Shown here: positions 26,471 to 34,815 of the stretch, one piece after another
Layout of the letters: each line of letters begins with the position of its first letter
How positions within the stretch are numbered: position 1 is the first letter of the stretch
Assembly: GCF_024256385.1 (NCBI RefSeq)
Contig: NZ_JAMLFW010000001.1
Coordinates: 3,472,001 to 3,536,000, forward strand
Source of the DNA: Anatilimnocola floriformis
Lineage (GTDB): Bacteria; Planctomycetota; Planctomycetia; Pirellulales; Pirellulaceae
Direction of reading: 5' to 3'
Length of the DNA stretch: 64,000 bases
Translations under genes and position numbers: made by a program
The notes under the pieces: model-generated
Told to the model about the DNA's origin: nothing
Seen by the model: only the letters and a program-made list of their open reading frames with translations
The model's database searches: none

Positions 26471-27352
26471 ATGTTCAATCCCTTCACAGAGATCACAGAC
26501 GGATCGGACGATGCCGATTTGGTGAAGAAGGCCAAGGATGGAGGACGTGACGCGTTAGAAGCACTCATTCTTCGGCACCAGGCATGGATCTATAACATCG
26601 CGGTGCGAATGGTCTTCCTACCTCAGGATGCTGAGGAGGTGACGCAGGAAGTGCTCATCAAGGCCATTACCCGTCTCAGCACGTTTCAGGGCGACAGCCA
26701 GTTCCGCACCTGGCTGTATCGCATCACGACGAACCACGTGCTGAACATGAAGCGTCGTGGCGCGGAAGCTCAGCCGCAGACATTCGCCTCATACGCCGCC
26801 GCCATCAACAGCACTCCCGATCTGGATTTGCCCGATCCGAAAAGCATGCCTGTGGATGTGCCTCTGCTCGTTGAAGAAGCCAAGATCAGCTGCACGACGG
26901 GCATGCTGCTGTGTCTGGATCGCAAGCAGCGGTTGATATTCACGCTGGGCGAAATCTTGGGTGTTAGCGATACCATCGGGAGTGAGATATTAGAGATGAC
27001 GGCTGACAACTTTCGGCAGAGCCTCGCTCGTGCACGCCGCGACCTTTACCAGTTCATGAACAGTCAGTGCGGACTGGTGAATGCGAATAACCCCTGCCGA
27101 TGCTCAAAGAAGACGAATGGGTTCATCAACGCTGGTCACGTTGATCCTAACCACTTGTTGTTCGTTCCATTGCGCGTGCAGCGGGTCAAGGAAGCCGCTG
27201 CCGACACAGTGCGCAAGATCGACAGTATCGTTGACGGTGACTACGCAGCTATCTATCGCGATCACCCATTTCTTCAGCCTTCGGACCAAGTCCAATCACT
27301 CCGGCGAATTCTGGATCGACCGGATGTCCGCACGGCGCTGCACCTCGCCTAA
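26471..27352 (+). CDS. ECF-type sigma-70 factor with C-terminal extension
   Basis: Protein of 293 residues. Region 2 is clear (DALEALILRHQAWIYNIAVR, QDAEEVTQEVLIKAI, FRTWLYRITTNHVLN), region 4 is weaker (GEILGVSDTIGSEILEMTADNFRQSLARARRDLYQFM). After it comes a roughly 90-residue extension with CRCSKKTNGFI and VDPNHLLF, a C-x-C motif that may bind metal. AAGGAG at 26459-26464 is perfectly spaced. It is followed by an SDR and a DUF1330 protein, so it may control the cluster itself (inference). No anti-sigma gene is adjacent. Confidence 0.85.
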   Translation: MFNPFTEITDGSDDADLVKKAKDGGRDALEALILRHQAWIYNIAVRMVFLPQDAEEVTQEVLIKAITRLSTFQGDSQFRTWLYRITTNHVLNMKRRGAEAQPQTFASYAAAINSTPDLDLPDPKSMPVDVPLLVEEAKISCTTGMLLCLDRKQRLIFTLGEILGVSDTIGSEILEMTADNFRQSLARARRDLYQFMNSQCGLVNANNPCRCSKKTNGFINAGHVDPNHLLFVPLRVQRVKEAAADTVRKIDSIVDGDYAAIYRDHPFLQPSDQVQSLRRILDRPDVRTALHLA

Positions 27353-27440
27353 GAATTTTCATATCGATCTGTCACAGTCCGCCTTCCGACGTGTCTACGG
27401 GATTGTGTGAGTAATCTTCGTAACTCGTGTGGAGGTAGAA

Positions 27441-28199
27441 ATGATGTCGAACCTGGCAGGCAAAGTCGCACTGGTTACCGGTGCGTCAAAAGGAATCGGT
27501 GCTGGAATCGCAAAGGGGCTGGCATCGGCGGGGGCGTCGGTCGTGGTGAATTATGCGACCGATCGGAAAGGGGCAGAAGCCGTTGTTGACGCGATCAAAA
27601 AGTCCAACGGACGGGCTGTTGCGATTCAAGGTGATGTTGCCAATTCAACCGACGTGGCGCGGATGTTTGCCGAGGTCAGTGCGGCCTACGGAGTGATCGA
27701 CATCCTGGTGAACAATGCGGGGGTCTACAGGTCCATGCCTCTTGAGTCGATGACTGAGGAGGAATTCCATCGTGAGATGAACATCAACTTACTCGGCCCA
27801 CTACTAACGATCCGGGAGTCGCTCAAGCATTTCGGCGCGAAGGGCGGAAGCGTCATCAACATTGGTTCCGCAGCATCATCAATGCACCCACCGAACTACT
27901 CGGTGTATTGCGCGAGCAAGAGCGCGTTGGACGCGGTCACGGGCGTACTAGCGAAAGAGCTGGCAGCGAGGAAGATTCGCGTGAACTCAATCAATCCCGG
28001 GGCCACGCTCAGTGAAGGAACTCAGGCAGCAGGAATGTTCGGAGTCGGAAGTGACTTCGAGAAACAGTTGGTCGCCATGACGCCGCTGGGACGTGTCGGC
28101 ACGCCTGCCGACATCGCCAAGATCGCCGCCTTTCTCGCCTCGGACGACTCCTGCTGGGTGACTGGTGAGATCATTATTGCATCCGGCGGGCTTCGCTGA
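27441..28199 (+). CDS. Short-chain dehydrogenase/reductase (FabG-like)
   Basis: Protein of about 252 residues (251 if the second ATG is used; GGAGG at 27431-27435 suits either). Rossmann motif TGASKGIG (about 12-19), NNAG (about 90), catalytic serine in NIGSAASS, YxxxK as YCASK, and the NPG turn (SINPGAT) are present. These enzymes reduce or oxidise hydroxyl/keto groups with NAD(P)H. It lies 88 bp after the sigma gene and 40 bp before a DUF1330 protein; the substrate is unknown. Confidence 0.9.
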   Translation: MMSNLAGKVALVTGASKGIGAGIAKGLASAGASVVVNYATDRKGAEAVVDAIKKSNGRAVAIQGDVANSTDVARMFAEVSAAYGVIDILVNNAGVYRSMPLESMTEEEFHREMNINLLGPLLTIRESLKHFGAKGGSVINIGSAASSMHPPNYSVYCASKSALDAVTGVLAKELAARKIRVNSINPGATLSEGTQAAGMFGVGSDFEKQLVAMTPLGRVGTPADIAKIAAFLASDDSCWVTGEIIIASGGLR

Positions 28200-28239
28200 T
28201 TCGCGTTCCATCTGACTTCGAAGAAAACAGGAGATGCCA

Positions 28240-28527
28240 ATGCCTGCATATATCGTGTTCACGCGTGAAAAGACAATCGACCAGTCAGAGCTAGAAGCCT
28301 ATTGGTCCCAAGCCCCTGCTGCGCTGGAGGGCTGGCCAATCAAGGTCCTCGCCGCCTACGGGCGACACGTGACGCTCGAAGGTCCGGAGGTTGAAGGTGT
28401 GGTCGTCGCCGAGTTCCCATCGGTCGAGGAGGCTCGCGCTTGGTATTACAGCCCGGCTTATCAAGACGTCGTCCAATACCGCTTCCGGGGAGCGGTATAC
28501 CGTGGCCTAATCGTCGAGGGCGTTTGA
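28240..28527 (+). CDS. DUF1330-family dimeric alpha/beta-barrel protein
   Basis: Protein of 95 residues (start ATG 28240, with AGGAG at 28229-28233; the ATG at 28234 is too close). It shows the ferredoxin-like pattern of the family: strand AYIVFTREK, helix LEAYWSQAP, VLAAYGRHVTLEGPEVEG, then VVVAEFPSVEEARAWYYSPAYQDV. Family members are small ligand-binding or stress-related proteins without an assigned reaction. Third gene of the sigma/SDR operon. Confidence 0.85.
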   Translation: MPAYIVFTREKTIDQSELEAYWSQAPAALEGWPIKVLAAYGRHVTLEGPEVEGVVVAEFPSVEEARAWYYSPAYQDVVQYRFRGAVYRGLIVEGV

Positions 28528-28742
28528 TCGTACGCATTCTCGAGAACGCGGAATACGGTTCGAGCCTGACTTGAATAGATGCTGTGGCAAATAATCAGCC
28601 GCATGACTGCTGCACATTAACCGCTTCGGTCCGACACACGTCCGACACACCGAGGTAGAAGATTAGGTCAGTGTGGCTACCCCGACTTGGTAGTGCTGGA
28701 TTAAGTGGACCTAGGCGGGGAAGGCGGAATTAAGGGGAATGA
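28528..28742. repeat. Short repeats and 20-bp inverted-repeat arm
   Basis: Holds a 10-bp palindrome TTCTCGAGAA at 28537-28546, an imperfect direct repeat TCCGACACAC at about 28629-28650, and GGTAGTGCTGGATTAAGTGG at 28689-28708. The last is matched exactly, in inverse orientation, at 30245-30264. No gene is supported in this stretch. Confidence 0.6.
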
Positions 28743-28985
28743 CTAGCGCGAACCGAGCCGCAGAAGGTTAGTCGCAGGATCGTTCCACGACTCAGGTCTC
28801 AGTTTCCGGTCGATCTGCTCCAGCGGCCAGAAAATTCGCTCTGCGTAGTCGTAGCCCATTCGGTAGTTATTGAACTGGCCCGGGATGTGATACCCTGGCA
28901 CCACCAGCGCCAGATAACTCCCCACGTACAGCACCGGCAAGAGCAGCAGAACAGTGGCGATGATGGGAGCGGCGTGTTTCCTCAT
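28743..28985 (-). CDS. Small membrane protein, 80 residues
   Basis: One N-terminal transmembrane helix (about 8-30, IIATVLLLLPVLYVGSYLALV) after a short basic start MRKHAAP; the 50-residue tail ends FWPLEQIDRKLRPESW and NLLRLGSR and would lie outside. This resembles a family of planctomycete single-span proteins, and the beginning of a second copy is seen at 29744. It follows the 206-residue secreted protein by 14 bp. Function unknown. Confidence 0.7.
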   Translation of the reverse strand: MRKHAAPIIATVLLLLPVLYVGSYLALVVPGYHIPGQFNNYRMGYDYAERIFWPLEQIDRKLRPESWNDPATNLLRLGSR

Positions 28986-28999
28986 GAACCCACGCCTTG

Positions 29000-29620
29000 C
29001 TATTTTTTCGTGAGGAAGGCGGCGATTTCCTGCGAGTCCTTTTTCAGCTCCTCAATCGTTTGCAGGAGGGCGGTCGGGTTCTGCGTTCTACCGATATCCA
29101 GTTCCGGCCCGACCGTTTTCGCTTTCGTGAAGACACGCTTCAGCTTGCCGTCTGTGCCTACCAGAAAAACGGGAGGCGTTTCGGTCGCATACTCCTCGCC
29201 GTTGATCGTCAACTTTTCCGAGGTCAATTCCAACGTGTTCTTGTCAGACTTGTAAGCGTAAGCCATGTCGATCACAAAATTCCCCATTTCGTATTTCCAG
29301 GCAATATTCGCGTGATCGGGGGCTTCTGTGATAACGTTCCCTTTCCCAAAGCCAAAAATCTCGGCTTTCGGAGCGTCGGGGGCAAACAGAAGGATGTACG
29401 TGTAATGTGTCTCGCCACTCGGTCTCTTCTGAGCTCCAAAGCAAATCGTCGGACGCTCATCCAGGAACACCATCATGCAGCCGATGAACCCGCGCGACGT
29501 GTCGTTCTTGGGACGCCCGGCCATTCCAACGCTATGCGTCATTTTGGGGCTCTGGGCGAGAGCGAGGGCTGCCGAACAAAAGAGCCACAGACAGCAAGCC
29601 AGACAAGTTCGCATGTTCAT
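29000..29620 (-). CDS. Secreted hypothetical protein, 206 residues
   Basis: Start at ATG 29620, with GGAG about ten bases upstream; it gives a signal peptide (MNMRTCLACCLWLFCSAALALAQ). The mature part contains mixed strands and helices (YTYILLFAPDAPKAEIFGFG, NFVIDMAYAYKSDKNTLEL) and a coiled C-terminal helix (LLQTIEELKKDSQEIAAFL). No family recognised. Probably in one transcript with the 80-residue membrane protein. Confidence 0.7.
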   Translation of the reverse strand: MNMRTCLACCLWLFCSAALALAQSPKMTHSVGMAGRPKNDTSRGFIGCMMVFLDERPTICFGAQKRPSGETHYTYILLFAPDAPKAEIFGFGKGNVITEAPDHANIAWKYEMGNFVIDMAYAYKSDKNTLELTSEKLTINGEEYATETPPVFLVGTDGKLKRVFTKAKTVGPELDIGRTQNPTALLQTIEELKKDSQEIAAFLTKK

Positions 29621-29669
29621 GACGTGCTCCGCGAACGAAAGGAGAAACCATTTGCGGCTGATTTTCTGC

Positions 29670-29744
29670 CATGCGCGATAACGATGCAACTAGAACCAGC
29701 AGCACGACGGCGACGATCAGGGGTGCGCGGGATTCGCGTTTCAT
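29670..29744 (-). pseudogene. N-terminal remnant of the small membrane-protein family
   Basis: From ATG 29744 the frame reads MKRESRAPLIVAVVLLVLVA, close in pattern to the start of the 80-residue protein at 28985 (basic residues, AP, then a hydrophobic helix). After about 25 residues the similarity ends and the frame runs on into sequence that overlaps the secreted protein gene. It looks like the leftover of a duplicated or broken paralogue. Confidence 0.35.
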
Positions 29745-29786
29745 GGCGCGGTTTGGCCGGTGAGGAATTGGGGGTTCATTCTGTCG

Positions 29787-29987
29787 AACCTTGGACCATA
29801 CTGCTTCAGCAAAAAGTGGGCGAACCACGAATTCGCGCTGGCTCTGCACTTCGCGCACTTCAATTTCTGCCGCGCTCACAAGACGCTGAGCAAGGGAAAG
29901 AATCAACCGCACACGCCAGCGATGGCCAGCGGATTGGCCAGCACGGCCTGGACGGTTGAGGAACTGCTAACCGCAATCGCCGCCTAG
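29787..29987 (+). pseudogene. C-terminal remnant of an IS1-like transposase
   Basis: The frame reads LGPYCFSKKWANHEFALALH, then FAHFNFCRAHKTL and a final TPAMASGL / WTVEELL end. This is the C-terminal pattern of IS1-like transposases found in many bacteria (helix with F-C-R-x-H-K-T-L, then T-P-A-M-A and W-T-x-E-E-L-L). The upstream catalytic DDE part is missing, so the element is inactive. It marks past transposition in this accessory region. Confidence 0.6.
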
Positions 29988-30004
29988 TTCGACTGGCAGT
30001 TCGG

Positions 30005-30029
30005 CCCCGCGAAACCTAGCGGGGCTTTT
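30005..30029 (+). terminator. Rho-independent terminator
   Basis: Stem CCCCGC (30005-30010) and GCGGGG (30019-30024), loop GAAACCTA, followed by CTTTTC. It lies just after the IS1-like remnant and before a small NPYESP gene. Confidence 0.7.
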
Positions 30030-30043
30030 CGTGCGCGGGTAGA

Positions 30044-30214
30044 ATGGAACCTAACCCATACGAATCCCCGTCCGACGCGCCGGCTCCAAAAAGGCACTGG
30101 CATCCAGCAATGGGAATGGTGTGGCTGTTACTTCTGGTACTCGGATTCTTTATTGCGATTGCCGTTTTGCACGCGATCTATGTCCAGCTTGTCTTCGGAC
30201 CATTTGAAAAATAG
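30044..30214 (+). CDS. 56-residue NPYESP-type membrane protein
   Basis: A short frame from ATG 30044 to TAG 30212-30214. It opens MEPNPYESPSDAPAPK, the same signature as the 167-residue membrane protein at 25714, and carries one transmembrane helix (about 24-47, MVWLLLLVLGFFIAIAVLHA) ending VQLVFGPFEK. The signature makes the coding call fairly firm despite its size. It sits between a terminator and the left inverted-repeat arm of the 28.7/30.2-kb pair. Confidence 0.7.
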   Translation: MEPNPYESPSDAPAPKRHWHPAMGMVWLLLLVLGFFIAIAVLHAIYVQLVFGPFEK

Positions 30215-30244
30215 CGGCGTCGATTCACGCACTAAAAAGCGGGG

Positions 30245-30264
30245 CCACTTAATCCAGCACTACC
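30245..30264. repeat. Second arm of the 20-bp inverted repeat
   Basis: CCACTTAATCCAGCACTACC, the exact reverse complement of 28689-28708. The two arms enclose 1.5 kb with two minus-strand genes, gene remnants and the 56-residue membrane protein. Confidence 0.7.
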
Positions 30265-30406
30265 CCCGAGTTCAGGACGGATTACTGCCGCCGAGTGCCA
30301 ACTCGGTGCGCACCTTTCGATGCCGAAGGCTAGTGCGTTTCACAATCCATCTAGCGCCAGCTAGGTAAGGTCGGTAATTTAGAGACCATCTCCAGGAGGT
30401 GGTCTG

Positions 30407-30754
30407 ATGGAACCAATTGCGGTGGAAATTCGCGCGGAGATTCTTGCCGCGTGTGATGCGGGTGAGGGGACGCGTGTCGTGGCGGTTCGCTTCGGCGTGT
30501 CGGAATCATGGGTGCGACGCGTGAAGCAACAGCGTCGCGAATCGAATCAACTCGCGCCAAAGACGGCAGCGTCACGACAACCCGAGTGGAAGGAATGGGC
30601 CGACTGGTTGGTGGCGAAGGTCACTGCTCGGCCCGACATTTACTTGCGTGAGCTGCAGGCGGAACTCCAAGCCGAGCGTGGCGAAGAAGTTTGCTTGACG
30701 ACGATCTGCAACGCATGCCGTGCGCTAGAGCTCACGCGAAAAAAAAGACGCTGA
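30407..30754 (+). CDS. IS630 transposase, N-terminal frame (orfA)
   Basis: 115 residues with strong AGGAGG at 30394-30399. A helix-turn-helix is seen at about 20-40 ([19 protein letters not shown]), followed by a second helical DNA-binding part ([20 protein letters not shown]). It recognises the terminal repeats. The frame ends with TGA at 30752-30754, shortly after eight consecutive A residues (30739-30746). Confidence 0.9.
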   Translation: MEPIAVEIRAEILAACDAGEGTRVVAVRFGVSESWVRRVKQQRRESNQLAPKTAASRQPEWKEWADWLVAKVTARPDIYLRELQAELQAERGEEVCLTTICNACRALELTRKKRR

Positions 30755-31347
30755 TTGCGAGCGAGCAAGATCGCCCCGATGTTGCGGAGAAGCGTGAGCG
30801 ATGGCGCGCCGAGCAGCCAAGCATTCCGCCGGAGAAAGCCGTTTTCATCGATGAAACGTGGGCCAAAACGTGCATGACGCGGACTTATGGTCGTTCGCTC
30901 ATCGGCACACGACTGATCGAAAAAATCCCCAGCGGCCGCTGGCAAACGACGACGTTTCTGGGCGCGATGCGAGCCGCAGGATTCATCGCCCCGCTGACAG
31001 TGGATGGTGCCATCAACGGCGAGTTGTTTCTCGCTTGGGTCCGCAAAGACTTGGCTCCTGCACTACGGCCTGGCGACATCGTCGTGATGGATAATCTCTC
31101 GAGTCACAAAGTCGCCGGCGTGCGCGAAGCGATCGAAGCCGTCGGCGCTGAGGTGCGTTACTTGCCACCGTACTCACCCGACCTGAACCCGATCGAACTT
31201 GCCTTCGCGAAGTTCAAAAAGCTCTTGCGCGACGGAGCACGACGTACCGTAGACAAACTCTGGGATCTGTGCGGCGCACTCCTCGAACTCTTCAACGAGG
31301 AGGAGTGCCGCAACTACTTCAAACACTGCGGCTACCGCTACACCTAA
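30739..31347 (+). CDS. IS630 transposase, catalytic frame (orfB)
   Basis: The catalytic part continues in the -1 frame from the A8 tract and runs about 200 residues. The DDE triad is visible: D in AVFIDETW, D in [10 protein letters not shown] and E in [14 protein letters not shown] -1 slip on the A8 run changes RKKRR-stop into RKKKTLIAS and yields one full-length transposase; the orfB frame has no good start of its own. The stop (31345-31347) is five bases before the right inverted repeat. Confidence 0.88.
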   Translation, partial: KKKTLIASEQDRPDVAEKRERWRAEQPSIPPEKAVFIDETWAKTCMTRTYGRSLIGTRLIEKIPSGRWQTTTFLGAMRAAGFIAPLTVDGAINGELFLAWVRKDLAPALRPGDIVVMDNLSSHKVAGVREAIEAVGAEVRYLPPYSPDLNPIELAFAKFKKLLRDGARRTVDKLWDLCGALLELFNEEECRNYFKHCGYRYT

Positions 31348-31661
31348 GATGGAAACGCACTAAACATGGCCGTTGCGAGCACTTCCCACAACGGTAATGC
31401 TCAAACTTGCCGGCCCAGAATTTGACGTTGACGGTGTGTGCCGTCGCGCTAAAAGCCAAGTAGACAGCGTACTGCCGCCGCCCAAGGCGTGCTGCTCGTA
31501 TCGAGCCATCGAGGCGACGCGAATAGTTCTCTGAAGCCCACGTACACGTGATACCATTCTGATACCAAGACTGCTTGAATCGCAGTGTTTGGCTGGTAAA
31601 GTGAGGTAACAAGCATGCGATTTTCTCGTGGAAAATCGCATTTCAGGAATTGCAGCGTATC

Positions 31662-31703
31662 ATGGGGTGCAGAAGGTTGCAGGTTCAAATCCTGTCACCC
31701 CGA
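31662..31703 (+). pseudogene. 3' half of a tRNA-Pro(GGG) gene
   Basis: Reading in tRNA order: anticodon-loop part ATGGGGT with GGG as anticodon, anticodon-stem 3' strand GCAGA, variable loop AGGTT, T-stem GCAGG with loop TTCAAAT and CCTGT, acceptor 3' strand CACCCCG and discriminator A. The acceptor, T arm and variable loop are normal. The sequence upstream (GGAATTGCAGCGTATC) does not supply a D arm or a complementary anticodon-stem strand, so the 5' half is absent. Such 3' tRNA pieces are typical att-site duplicates left by integrases. No integrase gene is seen in the window. Confidence 0.6.
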
Positions 31704-31714
31704 CTCCGACCTGC

Positions 31715-31758
31715 AAACGGCTCTTCGGTATTTGATACCCGAAGAGCCGTTTCTGTTT
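31715..31758 (+). terminator. Strong intrinsic terminator behind the tRNA fragment
   Basis: Perfect 14-bp stem AAACGGCTCTTCGG (31715-31728) / CCGAAGAGCCGTTT (31739-31752), ten-base loop, then CTGTTTT. This is the kind of terminator expected after a functional tRNA gene and supports the view that the tRNA 3' end came with its original flank. Confidence 0.85.
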
Positions 31759-32006
31759 TGGTGCCAATACTTTGTGACTGAACAGAGAAGTTGACCTCCA
31801 GGTTCAAGTAGGCCGTTGAATTTGGCATGCTGTCCCAGGCTCCTGATGCAAGTCTTGATTGGGCATCGAGTTATTGAGTTCAAATCCGGTCACTACTCAC
31901 CACTCGATACTTCCGCAGCGTGCTGATTTTGAACTTCCACGCCACGCCTCCTCGCGACTGGCGAAAGGCTGCTGAACCGTACATAAACCGAATTTCGGTT
32001 TGGCAG

Positions 32007-33908
32007 TTACCGTTGCGGCGCCGGCGGCGGTAATTCCTCGCGGCGAAGTTCGGGCAGACGGACCGGCGGGGTCATTTGAAAGAAATCTTCTGCCGGTCGC
32101 TCGCCGCTAGGGTAGCGCTCCGCGTTGGGTAGCGGGCCATTGCGCGCAGGATACTGCACTGGCCGCGCGAGTCGGCCCAGTGGTCCGATCGATCCATACC
32201 GCTCCTCATAAAACCAGACGCCGTGGCTTTCGAGGATGGTGCCAGTTTGACGTTCCAACTCGGCGAGGAGTGTGTTGTACTGCGTCAGCGCCGTGGCTTC
32301 ATTGCGGACGGCATTGCCCCAGTCGGTGATTGCGAGCAGCACATTCAAATAGCTGAACGTTGCGTCGAACTCGCCGCGGAAGATGCCTTCTTGAATCTTC
32401 AGATTCTCCGCCGCCGCAGCGCGGGCCTCGCGATAGGCCAGGTACTGTTCATAGGCTCGTTCTAAACTGCGCAGCGTGGTGGCCAGTTCATGCGAAGCCG
32501 CGTGAAGCCCTTGTTGCAGATTGGCCTGATCGCGGGCGAGGATCAACTCTCGCTGCCGCAGTTGCGATCGCTCGCGGCGTAGGCCGAGCGGCATCGAGAA
32601 GTTCACACCCAGGGTGTAATCGGTGAATTGCCCTGGACCTGAAGAGACTCTCATTCCTGCGGGCGTTTCTCCCTCGAGACCATTCCAGCGATAAAGGGCC
32701 ACGGCATCGAGGCGTGGACGAGCGGTGTTGTTGGCGATGATCAGCTGCTGCTCATCGGCCTCCAAAATCAGCTTGAGTTCAATCAAGTCGGGCCGTTGCT
32801 GAGCGGCCAATTCGACAATTTGCAGCCAATCGGGCTCAAAGCGTTCGCTGGCCGGCTCCGTCGTTGGCGTTAGCTGTACTTCGTCCCACGGCGGCAAACC
32901 GAGCAGGTTCCGTAGCACCGCTTCGCGCTGCAGCACTGCATTGCGCGCATTGATCAGATTGGCTTGAAAGTTCGCCAGCGAAGTTCGCGCCTGGGCCTGA
33001 TCGGAACCGTTGCGAATGCCCACTTTGAATCGCTGTTGGGCAAACTGATGCGCGAACTTCGCTTGCGCCACCTGCTGTTCTGTGGCCCAAACATCGATGC
33101 GCGCGGCAATCAAGCTCCAGTAGGCTTCGATCACGCTCCGCACTTGCGTTTGCACTGCGTCTTTCAGCTGAAAGTACGACCGCTCGGTATCGATCCGCGC
33201 GAGCACCACCGGCGCGAGATTCGCGGGCCGGCCGAAGCCTTGCAACAGCGGTTGCGTATACGCGATGCTGGCCGAAGACGTGTTCTGGGGATTGAGCGGA
33301 AACACGCCAGGCTGAAACCGCTGACTGACTGTGTTCACGCCCGCGTCGAACTGCCCGCCCAAGGGATTGATTTTGGAAACACCCACATCCAACCGATGCT
33401 GATCGGTGCGAAAGCCGCCGATCAACGTATTCGTCGGATCGCCCGGATCGGGAAACGCCGTGGGCAGTTCAAGGCGATCCCAGTTGTTGTTCACGGTGAG
33501 GAACGGATTGAAGCGGGCCGTGCGCTGATCGATGACCGTGTTGGCAATCGCGACGTCGTAAATCGTCTTCCCACTATTCACCGCCGTTTCGCCAGCGAGT
33601 ACCCGCACGACGCGATCGTTTTCGAGCGCAATGCGAATGGCATCGTCGAGCGAGATTCGCTGCGGTGTGAAGCGATCCGGTCCTGGTTTGGCGACCGTCG
33701 GCGGTGGGGCCGAGGGTGGCAGTGGTGCGGAGCGAAAGTCGGCAGGCTGCCGGATCACGGTTGACCGCTGCTCGAGATGATAAGAGCGATAAGACAGCGG
33801 CTGCGCTGTGGCATCCGATTGCGATAACGCAACAAACAGCATCGCTAGCACGCCGGCGCAGCAGCGACAGCGACTGAACCGTTTGTAATGAAAAGACACG
33901 AAGTGCAT
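32007..33908 (-). CDS. TolC-family outer-membrane efflux protein
   Basis: Protein of 633 residues starting at ATG 33908 (a longer frame exists but the signal peptide begins here, with cleavage near ATAQ). Two OEP-type repeats follow: LDDAIRIALENDRVVRVL (about residue 85) and a second half beginning near 330, with long coiled-coil helices (VEAYWSLIAARIDVWATEQQ, AKFAHQFAQQRFKVGIRNGS). A proline-rich end follows. TolC proteins form the outer channel of tripartite pumps. The gene runs with the ATPase gene, 43 bp downstream of it. Confidence 0.88.
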   Translation of the reverse strand: MHFVSFHYKRFSRCRCCAGVLAMLFVALSQSDATAQPLSYRSYHLEQRSTVIRQPADFRSAPLPPSAPPPTVAKPGPDRFTPQRISLDDAIRIALENDRVVRVLAGETAVNSGKTIYDVAIANTVIDQRTARFNPFLTVNNNWDRLELPTAFPDPGDPTNTLIGGFRTDQHRLDVGVSKINPLGGQFDAGVNTVSQRFQPGVFPLNPQNTSSASIAYTQPLLQGFGRPANLAPVVLARIDTERSYFQLKDAVQTQVRSVIEAYWSLIAARIDVWATEQQVAQAKFAHQFAQQRFKVGIRNGSDQAQARTSLANFQANLINARNAVLQREAVLRNLLGLPPWDEVQLTPTTEPASERFEPDWLQIVELAAQQRPDLIELKLILEADEQQLIIANNTARPRLDAVALYRWNGLEGETPAGMRVSSGPGQFTDYTLGVNFSMPLGLRRERSQLRQRELILARDQANLQQGLHAASHELATTLRSLERAYEQYLAYREARAAAAENLKIQEGIFRGEFDATFSYLNVLLAITDWGNAVRNEATALTQYNTLLAELERQTGTILESHGVWFYEERYGSIGPLGRLARPVQYPARNGPLPNAERYPSGERPAEDFFQMTPPVRLPELRREELPPPAPQR

Positions 33909-33951
33909 AGTGTTCGACTTCGGCCGATTGTGCCGTGTAGTGCGCACAATC

Positions 33952-34710
33952 TCATTCGTCCGGTTGAGCCTCGCTAAGCGGTTCACCTTCTCCTTCCGAA
34001 TGTAGGGCTTGTAGCGCCTGGTCAAAATCGACCGTGTCGCAAACCACTTGCCCATCGCGCAGCACCACGACTCGCCGGGCATGGCGGGCCACATGCTGGT
34101 CATGCGTTACCAGAATCACGGTGATCCCCTGCTGTTCATTCAGCTCCCGAAATAAGGCAATGACCTCGCGACTCGTCCGGCTATCGAGGTTCCCCGTCGG
34201 TTCATCCCCCATGATGATGGCTGGTTCGTTGACCAGAGCCCGGGCAATGGCCACGCGCTGCTGTTGACCACCGGAGAGTTGACTCGGGTGATGATCGAGT
34301 CGCTCGCCCAACCCAACCAGCTTCAGCTTCTCGATCGCTCGGCGTCGGCGTTCTCTGGCGGAAATGCCGCGACAATAGAGGAGTGGCAATTCGACGTTCT
34401 CCACTGCTGTCGTCCGGGCGAGGAGATTGAAGTTCTGAAACACAAACCCGATTCGCCGATTGCGGATCACCGCCCGCTCATCGCGCGACATCGTGGCGAT
34501 CTCTTCTCCCGCGAGTTGATAGCTGCCACTCGTCGGACGATCGAGACAGCCGAGCGTGTTCATCAGCGTCGATTTGCCACTCCCCGAAGGCCCCATCAAA
34601 GCCAGGTATTCGCCCGGTTCAATCGTCAGATTCGTATGCTGTAGTGCCTTTACCTGCACTTCGCCCAAGTCGTAGGTTTTGCAAATATCGCGCAGTTCAA
34701 TCAGGGCCAA
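33952..34710 (-). CDS. ABC transporter ATPase, MacB/LolD type
   Basis: About 252 residues. Walker A GPSGSGKST, Q-loop VFQNFNLL, signature LSGGQQQR, Walker B IIMGDEPTG and the switch histidine VTHD are present; the usual LADEP is here MGDEP. These match the MacB/LolD branch. There is no ATG or GTG at a sensible position; I prefer the TTG at 34710 (LALIELRDICKTY, with GGGAA about nine bases upstream), with TTG 34779 as an alternative. It belongs with the permease and adaptor genes on the other strand. Confidence 0.87.
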   Translation of the reverse strand: MALIELRDICKTYDLGEVQVKALQHTNLTIEPGEYLALMGPSGSGKSTLMNTLGCLDRPTSGSYQLAGEEIATMSRDERAVIRNRRIGFVFQNFNLLARTTAVENVELPLLYCRGISARERRRRAIEKLKLVGLGERLDHHPSQLSGGQQQRVAIARALVNEPAIIMGDEPTGNLDSRTSREVIALFRELNEQQGITVILVTHDQHVARHARRVVVLRDGQVVCDTVDFDQALQALHSEGEGEPLSEAQPDE

Positions 34711-34815
34711 GTGATGAGTTCCCGTATTCAAATAGTCGCTAGCGCGGAGCGAAAGATGATGATGGCTTGCTACAATCAAAGCTCATCAACTTCCGCCTCA
34801 ATCAGCCAGTAGCCC

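Larger units (their letters stand above)
30331..31362 (+). mobile_element. Complete IS630-family insertion sequence
   Basis: An element of about 1.03 kb bounded by TA dinucleotides (30331-30332 and 31361-31362), the expected target duplication. Terminal inverted repeats are GTGCGTTTC (30333-30341) and GAAACGCAC (31352-31360), with further partial similarity inward. It encodes two overlapping frames (helix-turn-helix part and DDE part) joined by an A8 slip site. It lies inside non-coding sequence and appears intact. Confidence 0.9.
31363..32006. other. Non-coding stretch with hairpins, tRNA fragment and terminator
   Basis: About 640 bp without a supported gene. It contains an 11-bp perfect hairpin (ATGCGATTTTC / GAAAATCGCAT, 31615-31641), the 3' half of a tRNA-Pro gene, its terminator, and an 8-bp hairpin AAACCGAA/TTCGGTTT at 31984-32000, close to the TolC stop codon. 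Confidence 0.6.

Noticed and set aside
28997-29959. 320-residue plus-strand frame
   Set aside because: Antisense to two minus-strand genes with signal peptides and ribosome-binding sites; sequence is low-quality and basic.
31861-31900. GTTCAAATCC stretch that resembles another tRNA T-arm
   Set aside because: The flanking bases do not pair to a T-stem and no acceptor follows.
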